Below, one piece after another: positions 32,505 to 39,404 of a stretch of 39,404 nucleotides of DNA. The first letter of the stretch is position 1. Each line of letters begins with the position of its first letter. The position numbers and the translations under genes were made by a program. The stretch comes from Acetobacteraceae bacterium (GTDB lineage: Bacteria; Pseudomonadota; Alphaproteobacteria; Acetobacterales; Acetobacteraceae). A model generated the notes under the pieces. It had not been told where the DNA came from and ran no database searches. It saw nothing but the letters and a program-made list of their open reading frames with translations. The DNA lies in assembly GCA_020848935.1 (NCBI GenBank), contig JADLHF010000141.1, positions 1 through 39,404 of the forward strand, given 5' to 3'.

Positions 32505-33248
32505 CTATTTGAGGGTGGTGCCGCCCCAGAGCTCGAAGGGGCCCATGGGCCAGCGGAAGCAGTCCTTCATCAACTGGTCCACTTCCGCCTCGGTGCAGAT
32601 GCCCTCGTCCACCACGCGGCGGGATTCGCGGCGGACGGCGGCGTTGATGCGGTTGGCGACGTAGCCCCAGACTTCCGGCTGGTCCTTCACCACCACCGGG
32701 TTCTTGCCGCAGCGGCGGGCGAGGTCGCTGACGACGGCGACGGCCTCGTCGGTGGTGCTGGGGGCGCGGACGAGCTCGGCCATGCGCATCACCGCGCAGG
32801 GCTGGGCCCAGTGCCAGCCGATCACCTGGCCCGGCCTGCGCGTGGCGTGGGCCAGGGCGGTGATCGGCAGGCCGGCGGAGTTGGAGGTGAGGATGGCGCG
32901 CGGCGGGGCGCGTTCATCGAGCTCGCGGAAGACGCGGCATTTGAGGTCGAGATCCTCGGGCACCGCCTCGACCACCAGGCCGGCATCGCCGACCGCCTCG
33001 GCCAGGGTGGCGGCGGGGTGGAGGCGGGCGAGGATGGCGGCAACCTCGCCGGGGGCCAGCTTGCCGCGATCGACGGCGCGGCGCAGGCCGAAGCGGCCAT
33101 GCTCGATGGTGTCCATCGCGCGGGGCAGTTGCGCGGGATCGCGGTCGTAGAGCCGCACCGCGCAGCCGGCGGTGGCGATGACCTGGGCGATCTGGGCGCC
33201 CATGATGCCGGCGCCGACCACGCCGACGACCGGAAGAAGATCAGACAT
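32505..33248 (-). CDS. 3-hydroxyacyl-CoA dehydrogenase family protein (short)
   Basis: This 247-residue NAD-dependent dehydrogenase has the Rossmann dinucleotide motif VVGVVGAGIMGAQIAQV at the N-terminus, the conserved VVEAVPEDLDLK and LTSNSAGLPI segments, and a histidine region GWHWAQP, where canonical enzymes have H-F-F-N-P. The C-terminal domain has VANRINAAVRRESRRVVDEG and ends shortly after PMGPFELWGG, about 30-40 residues earlier than typical FadB-type proteins; the stop lies only about 15 bases from a repeat. The start ATG overlaps the DUF35 gene's stop. It would oxidise a 3-hydroxyacyl-CoA in the local catabolic route. Confidence 0.88.
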   Translation of the reverse strand: MSDLLPVVGVVGAGIMGAQIAQVIATAGCAVRLYDRDPAQLPRAMDTIEHGRFGLRRAVDRGKLAPGEVAAILARLHPAATLAEAVGDAGLVVEAVPEDLDLKCRVFRELDERAPPRAILTSNSAGLPITALAHATRRPGQVIGWHWAQPCAVMRMAELVRAPSTTDEAVAVVSDLARRCGKNPVVVKDQPEVWGYVANRINAAVRRESRRVVDEGICTEAEVDQLMKDCFRWPMGPFELWGGTTLK

Positions 33249-33634
33249 CAGGCCACCGTGGTGAAATCGGGGAGCGGGGGCAGGCCATCGCGTTCGCGCC
33301 AGACGACGGAGACCGCATCGCCGATGGCGCAGGCGGGGCCGGTGATGCCGGCAACCAGGCGCGGCCCCTCGGCGAGGTCGATCAGGGCCACCTGGTACGG
33401 CGGCTTCAGCTCGGGCAGGAGCTGGATGTGGACGGTGGTGACGGAATGCACCGTGCCGCGGCCGCTGACGGCGACCCAGTCGAGCGCGTCGTGGTCGCAT
33501 TCGAGGCAGAAGGGGCGGGGATAGTGCTGGTGGTGGCCGCAGGCCTGGCAGCGCTGGACCTTGAGTTCATGGCGCTGGGCGGCTTCCCAGTACGGCCAGA
33601 GGACGGGGTCGTCGATCTGCATGCGGTCGCTCAT
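33248..33634 (-). CDS. Zn-ribbon/OB-fold protein (DUF35 family)
   Basis: This 128-residue protein has an N-terminal helix (DPVLWPYWEAAQRHEL), a rubredoxin-like zinc ribbon (CQACGHHQHYPRPFCLEC, four cysteines) and an OB-fold domain (GRGTVHSVTTVHIQL onward). DUF35 proteins bind thiolase-like partners and help acyl-CoA condensation or cleavage; the best-known case is the Ltp2-DUF35 aldolase of steroid side-chain breakdown. A thiolase-like gene lies just upstream on the same strand beyond the repeat, so the two may act together. The start ATG 33632-33634 is 20 or more bases from the repeat, and the stop overlaps the dehydrogenase start. Confidence 0.9.
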   Translation of the reverse strand: MSDRMQIDDPVLWPYWEAAQRHELKVQRCQACGHHQHYPRPFCLECDHDALDWVAVSGRGTVHSVTTVHIQLLPELKPPYQVALIDLAEGPRLVAGITGPACAIGDAVSVVWRERDGLPPLPDFTTVA

Positions 33635-33655
33635 GCGATGGCTCCCTAAGGGGAT

Positions 33656-33795
33656 TCAAGGAAGGAAGGGTCTTCTTTTTCTGAAGAAAAAGAAGCAAAA
33701 AGACTTCTATCCGATTGTGACCCAGGGGATATGGTCAGGCACGGAACAAATGAGTGAAAGTTTTTTGGTTCTTTTTTTCAAAAAAGAACATGCTT
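33656..33795. repeat. Paired A/T-rich hairpin repeat, copy 7
   Basis: The left unit has CTTCTTTTT (33672-33680) and AAAAAGAAG (33687-33695), loop CTGAAG, then CAAAAAGACTTC. The right unit has GTTCTTTTTT (33768-33777) and AAAAAAGAAC (33780-33789), with tail ATGCTTCC. Its units are almost identical to those of copy 3, although the spacer differs. The right tail ends 2-3 bases before the thiolase-like gene's stop codon. Confidence 0.88.
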
Positions 33796-33797
33796 CC

Positions 33798-34946
33798 TTA
33801 CTCCCGCGCCAGCACGACAGTGCCGGCGGTCGAAAGCAACCCCCCTACCCCATGCGCCACGCCGATCCTGGCGTTCGGCACCTGGCGCTCGCCGGCTTCG
33901 CCGCGGAGTTGGCGCACCGCCTCGATCAGCAGGAGCAGGCCGAGGGCGCCGGGGTGGTTGTAGGACAGGCCGCCGCCGGAGGTCATGGAGGGGAGCTTGC
34001 CGCCGGGGCGCAGGTGGCCGGCGGCGACGAAGGGGCCGCCTTCGCCTTTCTTGCAGAAGCCGAGGTCTTCCAGCGCGAGCAGGACGGTGATGGTGAAGCT
34101 GTCATAGGGCTGGAAGACGTCGACATCGCTGGCGGTGATGCCGGCCATGGCGAAGGCTTCGGGGCCGGATCTGGCGCCGGCGGAGACGGTGAGGTCGGGC
34201 ATCTGGCTGATGTGCCAGTGGGTGTGGCTTTCGGCGGCGCCGAGGATGCGGATCGGGGTGCGGGCGGCGTCGCGGGCGCGGGCGGCGGTGGTGACGATGG
34301 CGGCACCGCCGCCGTCGGTGACCAGGCAGATGTCGTTGCGGTGCAGCGGCTCGCTGATCGGGCGGGCGTTGAGCACGTCGTCGATGCTGAGCGGATCGCG
34401 GGACCAGGCCTTGGGGTTCTTCTGCGCCCAGAGGCGGGCGGCGACGGCGATTTCGGCGAGTTGGGCCCGGGTGGTGCCGTATTGGTGCATGTGGCGGGCG
34501 GCGATCAGGGCATAGCGGCCGATCGGGCTGGGCAGGCCGTAGGGCACTTCGAGCTGGTGCATGATCGGCACGCCCATCACCGGGGCCGAGCCGGAGAGCG
34601 AGCGGGCGCGGCGGCTGCGCTGGCGGGAGGCATAGGCGATCAGCGCGACCTCGCAGAACCCGGCCTGGATGGCGGCCATGGCGTGGTGGACCTGCGCCTC
34701 GAACGCGGCGCCGCCGAGGTCGGAGGAATCCGAGTAGCGCGGCTGGATACCGAGATATTCGGCGACCTGGACGCTGCCTTCCTCGCCCATGTAGTTGACG
34801 AACACGCCGTCTATGTCGCGGCGCTTGAGGCCGGCTTCGGCCAGGGCTTCGCGGGTTGCCTTGGCGACCATCGAGAGCTCGTTCTCGTCGGGCACCTCGC
34901 CAAGTGGGGTTTCGGCGACGCCGGTGATGTAGAGCGGCGCGGTCAC
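33798..34946 (-). CDS. Thiolase-like protein lacking the catalytic cysteine
   Basis: This 382-residue protein has the thiolase fold of the SCP2/lipid-transfer type. It begins LYITGVAETPLGEV and contains ALAEAGLKRRDIDGVFVNY, VFQPYDSFTITVLLALEDLG, GGGLSYNHPGALG and HGVGG near the end. The nucleophilic Cys of thiolases, expected in N-x-C-A-S-G, is absent: the aligned stretch is SDLGGAAFEAQVHHAM, with Gly at the Cys position. This is typical of thiolase-like aldolases and related proteins that partner DUF35 subunits, so simple acetyl-CoA thiolysis is doubtful. The start codon is GTG (34944-34946), overlapping the ligase stop. It is the last gene of the CoA-transferase/ligase operon. Confidence 0.88.
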   Translation of the reverse strand: MTAPLYITGVAETPLGEVPDENELSMVAKATREALAEAGLKRRDIDGVFVNYMGEEGSVQVAEYLGIQPRYSDSSDLGGAAFEAQVHHAMAAIQAGFCEVALIAYASRQRSRRARSLSGSAPVMGVPIMHQLEVPYGLPSPIGRYALIAARHMHQYGTTRAQLAEIAVAARLWAQKNPKAWSRDPLSIDDVLNARPISEPLHRNDICLVTDGGGAAIVTTAARARDAARTPIRILGAAESHTHWHISQMPDLTVSAGARSGPEAFAMAGITASDVDVFQPYDSFTITVLLALEDLGFCKKGEGGPFVAAGHLRPGGKLPSMTSGGGLSYNHPGALGLLLLIEAVRQLRGEAGERQVPNARIGVAHGVGGLLSTAGTVVLARE

Positions 34947-36439
34947 GACGCCACCTTCAGGGTTTCGCGTTCGCGGGCGAGTTGCGAGCGGCGGATTTTT
35001 CCGGACTGATCGCGCGGCAGGGATTCCATGAATTCGTAGCTTTCGGGAAGTTTGTAGGCGGTGAGGCGCTGTTTCATCCAGGCGCGCAGGGCGGGCTCGG
35101 CGACCGTGGCGCCGGGGCGGGGTTCGACGATGGCATGGACGGTCTTGCCGAGTTCATCGTGCGGGATGCCGATGACGGCCGCGTCGGCGATGTCGGGGTG
35201 TTCGGTGAGTGCGGCCTCGACCTCGGCGGGGTAGATGTTGGCGCCGCCGCGGATGATCAGGTCGACGCGACGGTCGGACAGGAACAGGTAGCCTTCGGCG
35301 TCGACATGGCCGAGATCGCCGACGCTGATGAAGCCGTCCGGCGTGCGCCTGGCGGGCGCCGAGCCGATGTACTGGTAGGTCGGTTGTGGGTGGGCGGCGG
35401 GGCGGAAGAAGATTTCGCCGACCTCGCCCTGGGGCACCTCGCGAAAATCCTCATCCAGGATGCGCAGTTCGCAGCCGGCCGGACGACCGACGGAGCCGGG
35501 ATGCTGGAGCCATTCGTCGCCGCGGATCAGGCAGGCGCCGGCATTCTCGCTGGAGCCATAGCCTTCCATCACCTTTTCCGGCGCGGTGAGTTCGATCCAG
35601 CGCTGCTTGAGCCAGGCCGGACAGGGGGCGGCGGTGACGAAGATGGATTCGATGCTGGAGAAGTCGCGCCGGTCGATGCCGGGCAGGCGGACGATGCGCA
35701 TCATCATTGTCGGCGCCAGAAAGCCGAACTGCACGCCGTGGCGCTCGATCAGGTCCATGGCGCGCGCGGCGTCGAAGCGTTCCATGACCACGATGTGGTG
35801 CGCGTCGAAGATGCCGTAATGCGACCAGGAGAAGGGCGAGTTGTGGTAGAGCGGGCCGGCAACGAGCTGGACCTGGCCGGGACGCATGCCGACCCCGGCG
35901 CCGAGCATCATGTCCCCCACCTGGCGCGCCCAGGGATTGGGATCGACGATGATCTTGGAGCGGCCGGTGGAGCCGCCGGAGCCGATCGCCTTGCCGGGAT
36001 GCGCGGTGATGTCGGGCAGCGCGGTGTCGGCGAAGGGGCCACCGTCGCGCAGGGCGGTGATGTCGGCCTTGCGCAGGTCGGCGTCGTCGCGGTCGGCGAT
36101 CACCAGCTTGCGGTCGAGCAGGCCGGTGATGCCGCGGAACTCGATATCCGGCATGCGCGGCGACAGCGGCAGGGTGCAGGCCCCGAGCTTCCAGGCGCCA
36201 TAGGCGGCGGCGTAGTGCTCCAGGCTGTTGTAGATGCCGATGCACAGCGTGCTTGCCGTATCCAGCCCGCGCGACGCGAGCAGGCGAGCGACGCGGTTGG
36301 ACCAGCGCTCCAGCGCCGCGTAGCTGAGCGTGTCCTCGCTGCCGTCCTGGCGGGCCAGGGTGATCACCGTCGCATCGGGGCGGGCCTCGGCCAGCTCGGT
36401 GAGGCGGCGGCCGAAGGAAACGACACGCACGTTGCTCAT
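34943..36439 (-). CDS. Acyl-CoA ligase (AMP-binding), copy B
   Basis: This 498-residue adenylate-forming enzyme activates a carboxylic acid to its CoA thioester with ATP. The phosphate-binding loop is GSGGSTGRSKIIVDP rather than the usual S-G-T-T-G-x-P-K-G. The A5 motif is GYGSSENAG, the hinge region DRRVDLIIRGGANIYPAEVE, and the C-terminal catalytic Lys lies in RDQSGKIRRSQL. The start ATG 36437-36439 overlaps the upstream ligase's stop (ATGA), and the stop overlaps the thiolase-like gene. It is a close tandem paralogue of that ligase, with long identical stretches. This ligase subgroup includes enzymes acting on bulky acids such as bile acids, but the substrate is not determined. Confidence 0.92.
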   Translation of the reverse strand: MSNVRVVSFGRRLTELAEARPDATVITLARQDGSEDTLSYAALERWSNRVARLLASRGLDTASTLCIGIYNSLEHYAAAYGAWKLGACTLPLSPRMPDIEFRGITGLLDRKLVIADRDDADLRKADITALRDGGPFADTALPDITAHPGKAIGSGGSTGRSKIIVDPNPWARQVGDMMLGAGVGMRPGQVQLVAGPLYHNSPFSWSHYGIFDAHHIVVMERFDAARAMDLIERHGVQFGFLAPTMMMRIVRLPGIDRRDFSSIESIFVTAAPCPAWLKQRWIELTAPEKVMEGYGSSENAGACLIRGDEWLQHPGSVGRPAGCELRILDEDFREVPQGEVGEIFFRPAAHPQPTYQYIGSAPARRTPDGFISVGDLGHVDAEGYLFLSDRRVDLIIRGGANIYPAEVEAALTEHPDIADAAVIGIPHDELGKTVHAIVEPRPGATVAEPALRAWMKQRLTAYKLPESYEFMESLPRDQSGKIRRSQLARERETLKVAS

Positions 36440-37929
36440 CCGGCCGCCACCTTCATTGCCTCGCGCTCGCGGGCCAGCTGCGACCGGCGGATCTTGCCGG
36501 ACGGGTCGCGCGGCAGGGCCGCCATGAACTCGTAGCTCTCGGGCATCTTGTAGGCGGTGAGCCGGGTGCGCATCCAGCCGCGCAGGGCGGCCTCGTCGGG
36601 CGATGTTCCTGCGCGCGGTTCGACGATGGCGTGCACGGTCTTGCCAAGCTCGTCGTCGGGGATGCCGATCACGGCGACATCGGCGACGTCGGGGTGTTCG
36701 GACAGGGCGGCCTCGACCTCGGCGGGGTAGATGTTGGCGCCGCCGCGGATGATCAGGTCGACGCGGCGGTCGGAGAGGAACAGGTAGCCCTCGGGATCGA
36801 CGTATCCCAGGTCGCCGACGCTGATGAAGCCGTCCGGCGTGGTCTTCGCCGGGGCGGAGCCGATGTAATAGTAGGTCGGCTGGGGGTGGACGCCGGGGCG
36901 GAAGAAGATTTCGCCCACGTCGCCTTGCGGCACCGGCTGCAGCGCCTCGTCCAGAATCCGCAGCTCGGCATTGATCGGGCGGCCGACCGAGCCGGGGTGC
37001 TGCAACCACTCATCGCCGCGGATGCGGCAGCTGCCGTTGGCCTCGCTGGCGCCGAAGGATTCGACGAGCTTTTCCGGGGCGGTCAGCTCCATCCAGCGCC
37101 GCTTCAGCCATTGCGGGCAGGGGGCGGCGGTCTGGAAGACGGATTCGATGCTGGAGAGGTCGCGGGTTTCGATATCCGGCAGGCGGGCGATGCGCTGCAT
37201 CATGGTGGGGGCGAGGAACATGAACTGGCAGCGGTGGCGCTCGATCATCTCGACGGCGCGTGCCGCGTCGAACCGTTCCAGCACCACCAGGTGCTGTTCC
37301 TCGAACAGGCCGTAATGGCCCCAGGAGAACGGCGAGTTGTGGTAGAGCGGGCCGGCGACCAGCTGGACCTGGCCGGTGCGGAAGCCGACGCCGGGGAAGC
37401 TGGCGGTGTTGCCGGGCACGCGCGCCCACGGCTTGGGATCGACAATGATCTTGGAGCGGCCGGTGGAGCCGCCGGAACCGATCGCCTTGCCGGGATGGGC
37501 GGTGACGTCGGGCAATGCCGTGTCGGCGAAAGGACCGCCATCCCTGAGCGCGGTGATATCGGCGCGCGACAGGTCGGCCCCGGCGCGATCGGCGATCACC
37601 AGCCGACGGTCGACCAGGCCGGTGATGCCGGCGAATTCGATGTCGGGCATGCGCGGCGACAGCGGCAGGGTGCAGGCGCCGGGCTTCCAGGCGCCATAGG
37701 CGGCGGCGTAGTGCTCCAGGCTGTTCCAGATGCCGATGCAAACCATGGTGCCGGCATCGACGCCGTGCACCGCGAACAGCCGGGCGACCCGGTTGGCCCA
37801 GCCTTCCAGCCCGGCCCAGGACAGCGTGTCCTCGCTGCCGTCCTGGCGGGCCAGGGTGATGGCGGTGCGTTCGCCATGGCGGGCGGCGAGGTCGGTCAGG
37901 CGCCGGCCGAAGGAAACCTCGCCGGTCAT
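36436..37929 (-). CDS. Acyl-CoA ligase (AMP-binding), copy A
   Basis: This 497-residue adenylate-forming enzyme is the tandem paralogue of the next gene. The phosphate loop GSGGSTGRSKIIVDP, the hinge DRRVDLIIRGGANIYPAEVE and the catalytic Lys in RDPSGKIRRSQL are the same. The A5 motif differs (SFGASEANG against GYGSSENAG), as does the acyl-pocket region (HRCQFMFLAPTMM against HGVQFGFLAPTMM), which suggests divergent substrates. The start ATG 37927-37929 overlaps the CoA-transferase stop as ATGA. The whole set from 39404 to 33798 is therefore one tightly coupled operon. Confidence 0.92.
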   Translation of the reverse strand: MTGEVSFGRRLTDLAARHGERTAITLARQDGSEDTLSWAGLEGWANRVARLFAVHGVDAGTMVCIGIWNSLEHYAAAYGAWKPGACTLPLSPRMPDIEFAGITGLVDRRLVIADRAGADLSRADITALRDGGPFADTALPDVTAHPGKAIGSGGSTGRSKIIVDPKPWARVPGNTASFPGVGFRTGQVQLVAGPLYHNSPFSWGHYGLFEEQHLVVLERFDAARAVEMIERHRCQFMFLAPTMMQRIARLPDIETRDLSSIESVFQTAAPCPQWLKRRWMELTAPEKLVESFGASEANGSCRIRGDEWLQHPGSVGRPINAELRILDEALQPVPQGDVGEIFFRPGVHPQPTYYYIGSAPAKTTPDGFISVGDLGYVDPEGYLFLSDRRVDLIIRGGANIYPAEVEAALSEHPDVADVAVIGIPDDELGKTVHAIVEPRAGTSPDEAALRGWMRTRLTAYKMPESYEFMAALPRDPSGKIRRSQLAREREAMKVAAG

Positions 37930-39404
37930 GATTTCTCCTTCAGTGCCGCGCGCAGTTGGGCGGCGCTGCGCGGGGCGCGCTCGCCGGCCGGGATCGGGGT
38001 TTCGCCGATGATGCGATCGGATTCCAGGCGGTCGAGCTCGGCATCGGACAGGCCGAGCAGGCGCGCCAGCACCGCGCGGGTCGATTGGCCCAGGGTCGGG
38101 GCCGGCGTGCGGATCGGATAGGGGCGGGCGTTCTCGCGGAAGGTTGGCGTGGGCTGCCAGTGGCGGCCGAGGATCGGCCGGTCGATGTCCTGCCAGAAGC
38201 CGCGGGCGGCAAGATGCGGCTCGGCGCGGATCAGTTCGCCGAAGCCGCGCGCCACGCCGGCGGCCACGCCGGCGGCCTGCAGGCGGGCCATCGCCTCGTC
38301 AGGGGCCAGGGTTTCGGTCCAGGCGGCGATCGCGGCCTCCAGCCCGTCCTCGCGCAGGCGGCGGCCGGCAGCGGTGGCGAGGGTTTCGTCGTCGCCCAGG
38401 TCCGGGCGGCGGATCACCCGGCAGAGCGCGTGGAAGGCGGCATCGCTGGTCACCGCCACCACCAGCCATTCGTCCTCGCCCCGGCAGCGGAAGGCGCCGT
38501 GCGGCACGAACAGCGGGTGGCGGTTGCCCCGGCGCGGGCCGGGCGTGCCATGCGCCGACTGGTGGATGATGCCCGAGGCGACGAGCGGGAACATGCATTC
38601 CACCTGCGACAGGTCGAGCAACTGGCCGCGCCCGGTGCGCTTCTTGTGCAGCAGGGCCGCCATCAGCGCCGCGGCGGCATTGAAGCCGCCATTGGGGTCG
38701 CCATAGGCCACCTGGTTCATGGTGGGCGGCCAGCCCTCCTCGCCGGTGATGCTGGGCAGGCCCGAGCCCTGTTCCAGGGTGGAGCCATAGGCGCGCGTCT
38801 CGGCCCAGGCGGTGCCGGCGGCGTAGGCGGGCATGGTGACCATCACCAGGTCGGGCTTGATCTTGACCAGATGGGCGTAGTCGAGCCCGAGCTTGGGCAG
38901 CACGCCCTGGGAATAGTTCTCCACCACCGCATCCGCTGTCATCACCAGCCGGCGCGCGAGATCGGCGCCGTCGGGGCGGGTGAGGTCGAGCGTGATGCCG
39001 GTCTTGTTGCGGTTCAGCGCGTTGAAGTTGAGCCGGGTCTCGTGCACCTGCGTGCGCATTGCCTCGGACGAATAGTCGTGGCCGCGCCACCAGTCGGGAT
39101 AGGCGCGGCCCTCGATCTTGATCACCTCGGCGCCGAGATCGGCCATCTGACGGGTGGTCAGCGGGCCGGCCCAGCCCATCGCCATGTCCACGATGCGCAA
39201 CCCGGCCAGCGGCAGGCCGGATGGCGCGGGCGCGGGGGCGCGCGGGCGTGGCGGGGGGAGGGCGATGGCGTCATCCGCGCCGGCCAGGGGTGCGGTGCCC
39301 TCGGCGGCGGGCGGGGTCTGGTTCAGGCGCTGCGGGATCACCGGGGCGCGGAATTCGGCCGCGCCGATGCGCACCGTGCCGAAGGCGCCGCGCGCCTGGT
39401 GCAC
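37926..39404 (-). CDS. CaiB/BaiF-type CoA-transferase (5' part outside the window)
   Basis: At least 492 residues of a class III CoA-transferase are encoded, open to the window edge. The family core begins at about GLPLAGLRIVDMAMGWAGPL, with LGAEVIKIEGRAYPDWWRG, LNFNALNRNKTGITLDLTRP, VVENYSQGVLPKLGLDY and GRGQLLDLSQVECMFPL near the active-site region. The first 60 or so residues (TVRIGAAEFRAPVIPQRLNQ and a Pro/Ala linker) look like the end of another CaiB domain, so this is probably the second half of a fused double-domain enzyme. It would move CoA between acids, an ATP-free activation route beside the two ligases. The stop overlaps ligase A. Confidence 0.9.
   Translation of the reverse strand: MHQARGAFGTVRIGAAEFRAPVIPQRLNQTPPAAEGTAPLAGADDAIALPPPRPRAPAPAPSGLPLAGLRIVDMAMGWAGPLTTRQMADLGAEVIKIEGRAYPDWWRGHDYSSEAMRTQVHETRLNFNALNRNKTGITLDLTRPDGADLARRLVMTADAVVENYSQGVLPKLGLDYAHLVKIKPDLVMVTMPAYAAGTAWAETRAYGSTLEQGSGLPSITGEEGWPPTMNQVAYGDPNGGFNAAAALMAALLHKKRTGRGQLLDLSQVECMFPLVASGIIHQSAHGTPGPRRGNRHPLFVPHGAFRCRGEDEWLVVAVTSDAAFHALCRVIRRPDLGDDETLATAAGRRLREDGLEAAIAAWTETLAPDEAMARLQAAGVAAGVARGFGELIRAEPHLAARGFWQDIDRPILGRHWQPTPTFRENARPYPIRTPAPTLGQSTRAVLARLLGLSDAELDRLESDRIIGETPIPAGERAPRSAAQLRAALKEKS

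Noticed and set aside
1-39404. tRNA, rRNA or CRISPR arrays
   Set aside because: No cloverleaf-like tRNA, rRNA segment or regularly spaced direct repeats were recognised; the repeat units found are irregularly spaced hairpins at gene ends.

Overview
The window is GC-rich (about 70% by eye), with tightly packed genes, many ATGA stop/start overlaps and GTG starts. The gene content (several peptide/nickel-type ABC transporters, many acyl-CoA enzymes, a MoxR/VWA pair) and two Pro/Arg-rich hypothetical genes suggest an alphaproteobacterium, most likely Acetobacteraceae or a relative. That placement is inference from content and style; there is no rRNA or other marker gene here. No tRNA, rRNA, CRISPR array or intact insertion sequence was found.

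Layout. 1-1244 (+): the end of one sugar-type ABC permease and a complete partner permease. 1530-5384 (+): a dppBCDF-like operon whose two ATPases have lost different conserved ATPase motifs. 5385-5984: a repeat unit, a promoter-like AT-rich island and a decayed-looking small ORF. 5985-11515 (-): a complete, canonical peptide-type ABC operon (B-C-A-D-F). 11716-14101 (+): a MoxR ATPase and a VWA protein. 14307-14933 (-): a hypothetical gene flanked by two operator-like palindromes. 15101-18509 (+): a DUF347 membrane protein, a PepSY protein and a two-component system. 18605-23084: an HPF-like protein, a methyltransferase, a chromate transporter, a PPOx-like protein and an acyl-CoA dehydrogenase. 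23156-24499 (+): an MFS transporter. 24587-39404 (-): a long catabolic region.

The catabolic region, read leftwards from the right edge, holds a CaiB-type CoA-transferase (cut by the window), two tandem acyl-CoA ligases and a thiolase-like protein, all with overlapping ends. It continues with a DUF35 OB-fold protein and a 3-hydroxyacyl-CoA dehydrogenase, a DUF1203 protein, a peptide-type binding protein, two paralogous large acyl-CoA dehydrogenases plus a small one, and a second orphan binding protein. Together these look like uptake, CoA activation and beta-oxidation-like breakdown of an unusual carboxylic acid (alicyclic, branched or steroid/terpenoid side chain). The substrate cannot be read from sequence.

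The most striking non-coding structure is a family of A/T-rich hairpin units (about 40-45 nt each) in at least seven intergenic sites, usually as divergent pairs of two inverted units around a 55-120 nt spacer and next to stop codons. The most striking protein-level observation is the pair of degenerate DppD/DppF ATPases at 3424-5384. A change of GC skew sign near 11.5 kb and two TetR-operator-like palindromes without a nearby regulator also deserve a look.
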